From the NCBI GenBank assembly GCA_041618535.1, contig JBFKFP010000049.1, positions 1 to 17,674 on the forward strand: 17,674 nt of DNA, written 5' to 3'. This document shows, one piece after another, positions 14,682 through 17,674 of the stretch (positions are counted from its first letter, which is position 1; each line of letters starts with the position of its first letter). The notes beneath the pieces are model-generated. The model did not search any database and was not told the origin of the DNA. It saw only the letters and a program-made list of their open reading frames with translations. This DNA comes from SHLJ01 sp041618535 (lineage in GTDB: Bacteria; Bacteroidota; Bacteroidia; Flavobacteriales; Flavobacteriaceae). The position numbers and the translations under genes were made by a program.

Positions 14682-15686
14682 TCAATTTTCAACCTGCTGA
14701 AAATCGCGTATTTTTTTCTCCAGTTCTTCCATCAGTTCCGGGTTGTCTTTAATCAAGACCTTGACCGCATCCCGTCCCTGTCCCAGTTTGGTGTCCTGGT
14801 AACTAAACCATGAACCACTCTTTTTAATGATATCGTGATCAACCGCTATATCGATAATCTCCCCAACCTTGGAAATACCCTCACCGTACATGATATCGAA
14901 TTCGGCCATTTTGAAAGGAGGAGCAACCTTGTTCTTAACAACTTTAACTCGCGTTTTGTTTCCCAAAACCTGATTACTACTGTCCTTGATCTGTGTTGAC
15001 CGTCTTATATCCAGCCTTACTGAGGCATAAAATTTAAGGGCATTTCCACCGGTAGTGGTTTCGGGATTACCAAACATAACACCGATCTTCTCGCGCAATT
15101 GATTGATAAATATGACCGTGCAATTGGTCTTTGAAATGGAAGCAGTCAGCTTTCGCAGCGCCTGAGACATCAACCTGGCATGCAACCCCATTTTCGAGTC
15201 TCCCATCTCGCCTTCTATTTCACTCTTAGGGGTAAGGGCAGCAACAGAGTCGATCACGATTATATCGATCGCACCAGAGCGGATTAGATTGTCAGTGATT
15301 TCAAGTGCCTGCTCCCCGTGGTCCGGTTGGGAAATGATCAGGTTATCGATATCAATGCCTAATTTTTCCGCATAAAAACGGTCGAAAGCATGTTCCGCGT
15401 CTATAAATGCTGCGATCCCTCCTGATTTTTGGGCCTCAGCAATAGCGTGTAAGGTAAGTGTTGTTTTACCAGAGGATTCCGGGCCGTAAATCTCAATTAC
15501 CCGACCCCGGGGATAACCACCCACGCCTAAGGCTAAGTCCAGCCCGATTGATCCGGACGAAATTGCCTCAACATTATCTTGTGCCGAATCACTCATCTTC
15601 ATCACAGTTCCCTTTCCATAAGCCTTGTCAAGCTTATCTAAGGTCAGTTTGAGTGCTTTTAATTTGGCTTCTTTTTCTGTACTCAT
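14682..15686 (-). CDS. recA: Recombinase A
   Basis: The 334-residue RecA coats single-stranded DNA, catalyses strand exchange with ATP and drives recombinational repair. Motifs: Walker A GPESSGKT (68-75), Walker B-like IIVIDSVAAL (142-151), loop L1 EGEMGDSKMG (158-167), and INQLREKIGVMFGNPETTTG (194-213, loop L2 region). The C-terminal tail is short. An in-frame GTG at 15716 would add 10 residues (MNVELLKKVF), but the ATG at 15686 gives the usual N-terminus (MSTEKEAKLKALKLTLDKLD). The gene has its own terminator. A candidate promoter with an overlapping palindrome lies 31-62 bases upstream. DprA, which loads RecA, is encoded in the same window. Confidence 0.98.
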   Translation of the reverse strand: MSTEKEAKLKALKLTLDKLDKAYGKGTVMKMSDSAQDNVEAISSGSIGLDLALGVGGYPRGRVIEIYGPESSGKTTLTLHAIAEAQKSGGIAAFIDAEHAFDRFYAEKLGIDIDNLIISQPDHGEQALEITDNLIRSGAIDIIVIDSVAALTPKSEIEGEMGDSKMGLHARLMSQALRKLTASISKTNCTVIFINQLREKIGVMFGNPETTTGGNALKFYASVRLDIRRSTQIKDSSNQVLGNKTRVKVVKNKVAPPFKMAEFDIMYGEGISKVGEIIDIAVDHDIIKKSGSWFSYQDTKLGQGRDAVKVLIKDNPELMEELEKKIRDFQQVEN

Positions 15687-15716
15687 AAATACCTTTTTCA
15701 ACAGTTCTACATTCAC

Positions 15717-15739
15717 GCTAAAATAACATTTCTTTTAGC
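15717..15739. repeat. Inverted repeat overlapping the recA promoter
   Basis: GCTAAAA (15717-15723) and TTTTAGC (15733-15739) are perfect reverse complements with a 9-base spacer. The repeat covers the candidate -7 box of recA and so could be an operator. The arms match those of the repeat at 1785-1804 in front of the flippase, but the spacer lengths differ. Confidence 0.45.
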
Positions 15740-15748
15740 CTCTAGCAA
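15718..15748 (-). promoter_or_regulatory. Candidate primary-sigma promoter of recA
   Basis: On the minus strand TTG (15748-15746) is followed after 20 bases by TATTTTAG (15725-15718), one mismatch from TAnnTTTG. The RNA would start near 15712, leaving a leader of about 25 nt before the ATG at 15686. Confidence 0.35.
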
Positions 15749-15754
15749 TTTTAT

Positions 15755-15784
15755 CACGCAACCTTTTGGTATTTTTTGCATCTA
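15755..15784 (+). promoter_or_regulatory. Second ECF-like promoter (site B) in the recA-GNAT gap
   Basis: CACGCAACCTTTT begins at 15755; after CAACC (15759-15763) and 15 bases comes CATCTA (15779-15784). Aligned with site A, 25 of 34 positions agree, including the blocks ACGCAACCTTTT and GCATCT and the exact spacing. RNA would start near 15790-15792 on the plus strand. No protein gene starts within 230 bases, but a strong terminator-like hairpin does follow at 15879. Confidence 0.5.
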
Positions 15785-15790
15785 TTCCTG

Positions 15791-15917
15791 ATAACAGGGA
15801 AATTATAGCTATGAAAAAGAAAATTTAGACCCTGACAAGGTTTAAAATCCTGTATAATTTACCTCGTTTGAATTTCTTCGGCCAGTGAGATTTGTTTTGA
15901 AATTTCCTGGCCGTTTT
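15791..15917 (+). ncRNA. Candidate ECF-dependent small RNA or attenuated leader
   Basis: The 340-base gap 15687-16026 contains an ECF-like promoter (15755-15784) and, about 95 bases after its predicted start site, a strong hairpin followed by TTTT. The segment between can fold. CAGGGAAATT (15795-15804) pairs with AATTT (15822-15826) and CCCTG (15830-15834) with a 3-base bulge. ACA-GG (15835-15840, one bulged A) pairs with CCTGT (15849-15853). It holds only a five-codon reading frame (ATG at 15811, MKKKI). The gene at 16027 follows on the same strand, so the element may instead be its leader. Ends and existence are predictions. Confidence 0.42.
15879..15917 (+). terminator. Orphan terminator-like hairpin upstream of the GNAT-like gene
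   Basis: CGGCCAG (15879-15885) pairs with CTGGCCG (15907-15913). Inside it GAGATTT (15887-15893) pairs with AAATTTC (15900-15906, one G-T wobble) around the loop GTTTTG, with a single bulged T at 15886. The 14-bp stem is followed by TTTT (15914-15917). The T-run is short, but the orientation is clearly plus strand because the other side has none. No annotated plus-strand gene precedes it for 3 kb. Confidence 0.65.
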
Positions 15918-16026
15918 AGTTTGATCCTGACTGCAAATGATACTCTATAAAAGGGATTAATGAAAATTATCCAAGCTTTCTGTCTTGGGGAAAATATTTA
16001 TTACCTTCCGGCCTGAAAGTTTTTTA

Positions 16027-17193
16027 ATGCACTTAGTTGAAGTTAAAACGGCCATTGATGTCAAGAGATTTATAAATTTCCCTGTCTCTCTTTACAGGAA
16101 TGAAAAGTGTTGGATAAGACCTCTAGACAGTGATATAAAAGCAGTTTTCGATCCAGAGCTGAACAGCAGTTTTAAAACGGGATCCTGCATTTGTTGGCTT
16201 GCCATTCAGAACAAGAAGGTAGTTGGCCGTATGGCGGCTTTCGTAACGAGAAAGACCACTATTAAAGGGATGAATAAAACCATGGGCGGGATCGGCTTTT
16301 TCGAATGCATAAATGATCAGAAGGTTGCAGATTTAATGTTCGATGCCGGCAGGGAATGGCTGCGGCAACAAGGTTGTACCTATATGGATGGACCTGTAAA
16401 TTTCGGAAACAGGGATAAATGGTGGGGCCTGCTAACTAAGGGGTATGAAATTGAACCCAATTATCAGTTCAACTATAATTTCCCTTATTACAAAAAGCTC
16501 TTCGAGAATTATGGGTTCAAAATCTATTACGAACATTACACCTTCATCCGTGATTTGGATATGCCTGTGCATGAAAAGTTGATAAGAAAAGCCGAAATTG
16601 TTCATGAGCGGGGAAATTATGAGGTGCAGAAACTGGATAGAAGGCGCATACGTGAGCAGACCAGGCACATCGTGGAAGTATACAACAGGGCATGGGTAAA
16701 ACATGAAGGGGTCACACCGATAACGGAAGAACAGGGGCATCAGATCATGAGCCGGGTGAAACCAATACTGGATGAGGAATTGATCTATATTGCTTATTAT
16801 AAATCCGAGCCGGTGGGGATGTATTTTAATATTCCGGATGTGAACCAGTTTATCAAACATCTCAATGGTAAAATAAACCTGTTAGGAAAAATCAAATTTG
16901 CCTGGTATAAATGGCAGAAAAAGAATCGGAAAATATTGGGTTTTCTCTTCGGAATTGTTCCCGAACACCAGGGGAAAGGGGTTGATGGCTTAATGATCGA
17001 AGCCATGTACAACACCGGCCTTCGTCTTCAACCAAAATACCGGACTATTGAGATAAGTGGGATAGGAGATTTCAATAGAAAAATGATCATCGTGGTGAAG
17101 CAGGTAGGGGGTGAAATCAAGAAGGTACACTCAACTTACCGATATCTATTTGATCGATCTGCCGAATTTAAACGGATGAAGCCCATAAGATAA
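16027..17193 (+). CDS. GNAT-like acyltransferase-fold protein (YghO-like)
   Basis: The 388-residue protein resembles the YghO-type family: a conserved N-terminal half with GFFECINDQKVADLMFDAG and DGPVNFGNRDKWWGLL, and a C-terminal GNAT-like half with the acetyl-CoA loop motif in GIVPEHQGKGVDGLMIEAMY (HQGKG at 314-318). GNAT domains transfer acyl groups from acyl-CoA to amines, but the substrate here is unknown. The ATG at 16027 is preferred over an in-frame TTG at 15985, because MHLVEVKTAIDVKRFINFPV is a natural domain start. Upstream lie a hairpin and an ECF-like promoter that may control it. It converges with the next gene, leaving 7 bases. Confidence 0.8.
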   Translation: MHLVEVKTAIDVKRFINFPVSLYRNEKCWIRPLDSDIKAVFDPELNSSFKTGSCICWLAIQNKKVVGRMAAFVTRKTTIKGMNKTMGGIGFFECINDQKVADLMFDAGREWLRQQGCTYMDGPVNFGNRDKWWGLLTKGYEIEPNYQFNYNFPYYKKLFENYGFKIYYEHYTFIRDLDMPVHEKLIRKAEIVHERGNYEVQKLDRRRIREQTRHIVEVYNRAWVKHEGVTPITEEQGHQIMSRVKPILDEELIYIAYYKSEPVGMYFNIPDVNQFIKHLNGKINLLGKIKFAWYKWQKKNRKILGFLFGIVPEHQGKGVDGLMIEAMYNTGLRLQPKYRTIEISGIGDFNRKMIIVVKQVGGEIKKVHSTYRYLFDRSAEFKRMKPIR

Positions 17194-17200
17194 TTGAGAC

Positions 17201-17674
17201 TCACGTCGCCTTCTCCCCCTGTTCTTTTCCCGGAGGCATGGTGCCGAATACACGATCCCAGAATGTACTGGAAACTCCAAAAGCCTTATCCGGATATTTG
17301 TAATGATGAAGGCTGTGATGACGCCATAAATGCTTAAATCGTTTTGGAGGCCGAGTAACATGGGTGGCCCTGTGAACAAAGGAATATAACAGGTATCCAA
17401 GGAAGAAGCCAGGAAAAAATCCGAAGGTCAAATCAGAGATTCCCAGGATCCAGAATATTATAAAAAAGAAGAGGAACAATAAACTCGCCAGGATAATTCC
17501 GGGAACCGGGGGCATCAAAAGACGCTCTTCATCACGCGGGAACTGGTGATGAGATCCATGCATTATAAAATGAAATCTCTGAACCCATTTAGCCTTGGTT
17601 ATCCAGTGAAACAGGTAACGGTGAAGCATATATTCTGCGAAAGTCCAGAAGAGGATCCCGAATACAAACAGGGA
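17201..17674 (-). CDS. Fatty acid hydroxylase / sterol desaturase family protein (5' end outside window)
   Basis: The frame is open to the window edge and gives 157 C-terminal residues. An internal ATG at 17629 is not the start, because coding continues upstream in frame (LFVFGILFWTFAEY before MLHRYLFHW). The histidine clusters of the membrane di-iron hydroxylase superfamily are present: HRYLFH (18-23 of the visible part), HGSHH (39-43), HRATH, and HLWRHHSLHH near the C-terminus. Hydrophobic segments (ILASLLFLFFFIIFW, then a second one) separate them. Members hydroxylate or desaturate lipids, including fatty acids, sterols and carotenoids; the substrate cannot be told from this part. It is convergent with the GNAT-like gene. 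Confidence 0.88.
   Translation of the reverse strand, partial: SLFVFGILFWTFAEYMLHRYLFHWITKAKWVQRFHFIMHGSHHQFPRDEERLLMPPVPGIILASLLFLFFFIIFWILGISDLTFGFFPGFFLGYLLYSFVHRATHVTRPPKRFKHLWRHHSLHHYKYPDKAFGVSSTFWDRVFGTMPPGKEQGEKAT

Noticed and set aside
14682..15716. Longer recA starting at GTG 15716
   Set aside because: The extra ten residues are atypical for RecA, and the ATG at 15686 gives the usual N-terminus and lies downstream of the candidate promoter.
15785..15801. Imperfect inverted repeat around CCTGATAACAGG as an SOS box for recA
   Set aside because: It does not match known LexA operators, is about 100 bases from the recA start and more likely overlaps the start of the small-RNA candidate.
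15811..15828. Five-codon reading frame MKKKI as a leader peptide
   Set aside because: There are no regulatory codon runs or coupled downstream start, and short frames like this are expected by chance in AT-rich DNA. It is mentioned only as part of the small-RNA candidate.
15832..15858. E. coli-like promoter CTGACA - 15 bases - TATAAT in the recA-GNAT gap
   Set aside because: The spacing is short and the primary sigma of Bacteroidota uses TTG/TAnnTTTG rather than these boxes; the ECF-like site upstream explains the region better.
16432..16860. A 142-codon minus-strand frame inside the GNAT-like gene, and a similar 119-codon one at 506-865 inside atpG
   Set aside because: Both lie wholly within well-supported genes on the other strand and have no start context, motif or conservation that I recognise.
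1..17674. Mobile elements, CRISPR arrays, tRNA or rRNA genes
   Set aside because: No transposase, direct-repeat array, tRNA cloverleaf or rRNA-like stretch was seen; gene order and codon use look uniform throughout.

Overview
The window is a chromosomal segment from a member of the Bacteroidota, almost certainly Flavobacteriia/Flavobacteriaceae. The evidence is the atpA-atpG order with no atpD after it, the flippase-dut-TPR-DUF4292-EnvC-like gene string, the HU-like/SPOR fusion protein, many small lipoproteins, weak Shine-Dalgarno sequences, and promoter boxes of the Bacteroidota type (TAnnTTTG). I see no insertion sequence, prophage, CRISPR array, tRNA or rRNA; the gene content is housekeeping and cell envelope.

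Layout. (1) 1-1206: the 3' end of atpA, then atpG, closed by a clear intrinsic terminator. (2) 1255-7131, plus strand: a small lipoprotein, then a compact envelope string of flippase (TTG start), dUTPase, secreted TPR protein, DUF4292 lipoprotein with a LolB-like sequence pattern, and an EnvC-like coiled-coil protein with a catalytically dead LytM domain. (3) 7135-8906, minus strand: HU-like/SPOR membrane protein, acyl-CoA thioesterase and a tiny lipoprotein. (4) 9019-11956: dprA, trpS (convergent with dprA, tails overlapping) and plsC. (5) 11929-15686, minus strand: recA with its own terminator, then a three-gene cassette of a small lipoprotein, an ECF sigma factor and a large protein with a cytoplasmic N-terminus, one inner-membrane helix, an acidic linker of about 200 residues and an outer-membrane beta-barrel. 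(6) 15687-16026: a 340-base gap that is not empty. (7) 16027-17674: a GNAT-like/YghO-like protein and the 3' part of a fatty-acid hydroxylase/sterol desaturase gene.

Most interesting signal. The lipoprotein-sigma-barrel operon is preceded by an ECF-type promoter-like sequence (ACGCAACCTTTT, then GCATCT 11 bases later). Nearly the same sequence with identical spacing occurs once more among the sites I found, on the plus strand in the gap upstream of recA. About 95 bases after that second copy is a strong orphan hairpin followed by TTTT. The simplest reading is that the sigma factor drives its own operon and also a structured small RNA of about 125 nt (or an attenuated leader of the GNAT gene). 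This resembles in logic the sigmaE-dependent small RNAs of enterobacteria, but is tied here to a dual-membrane anti-sigma protein. All of this is inferred from sequence and untested.
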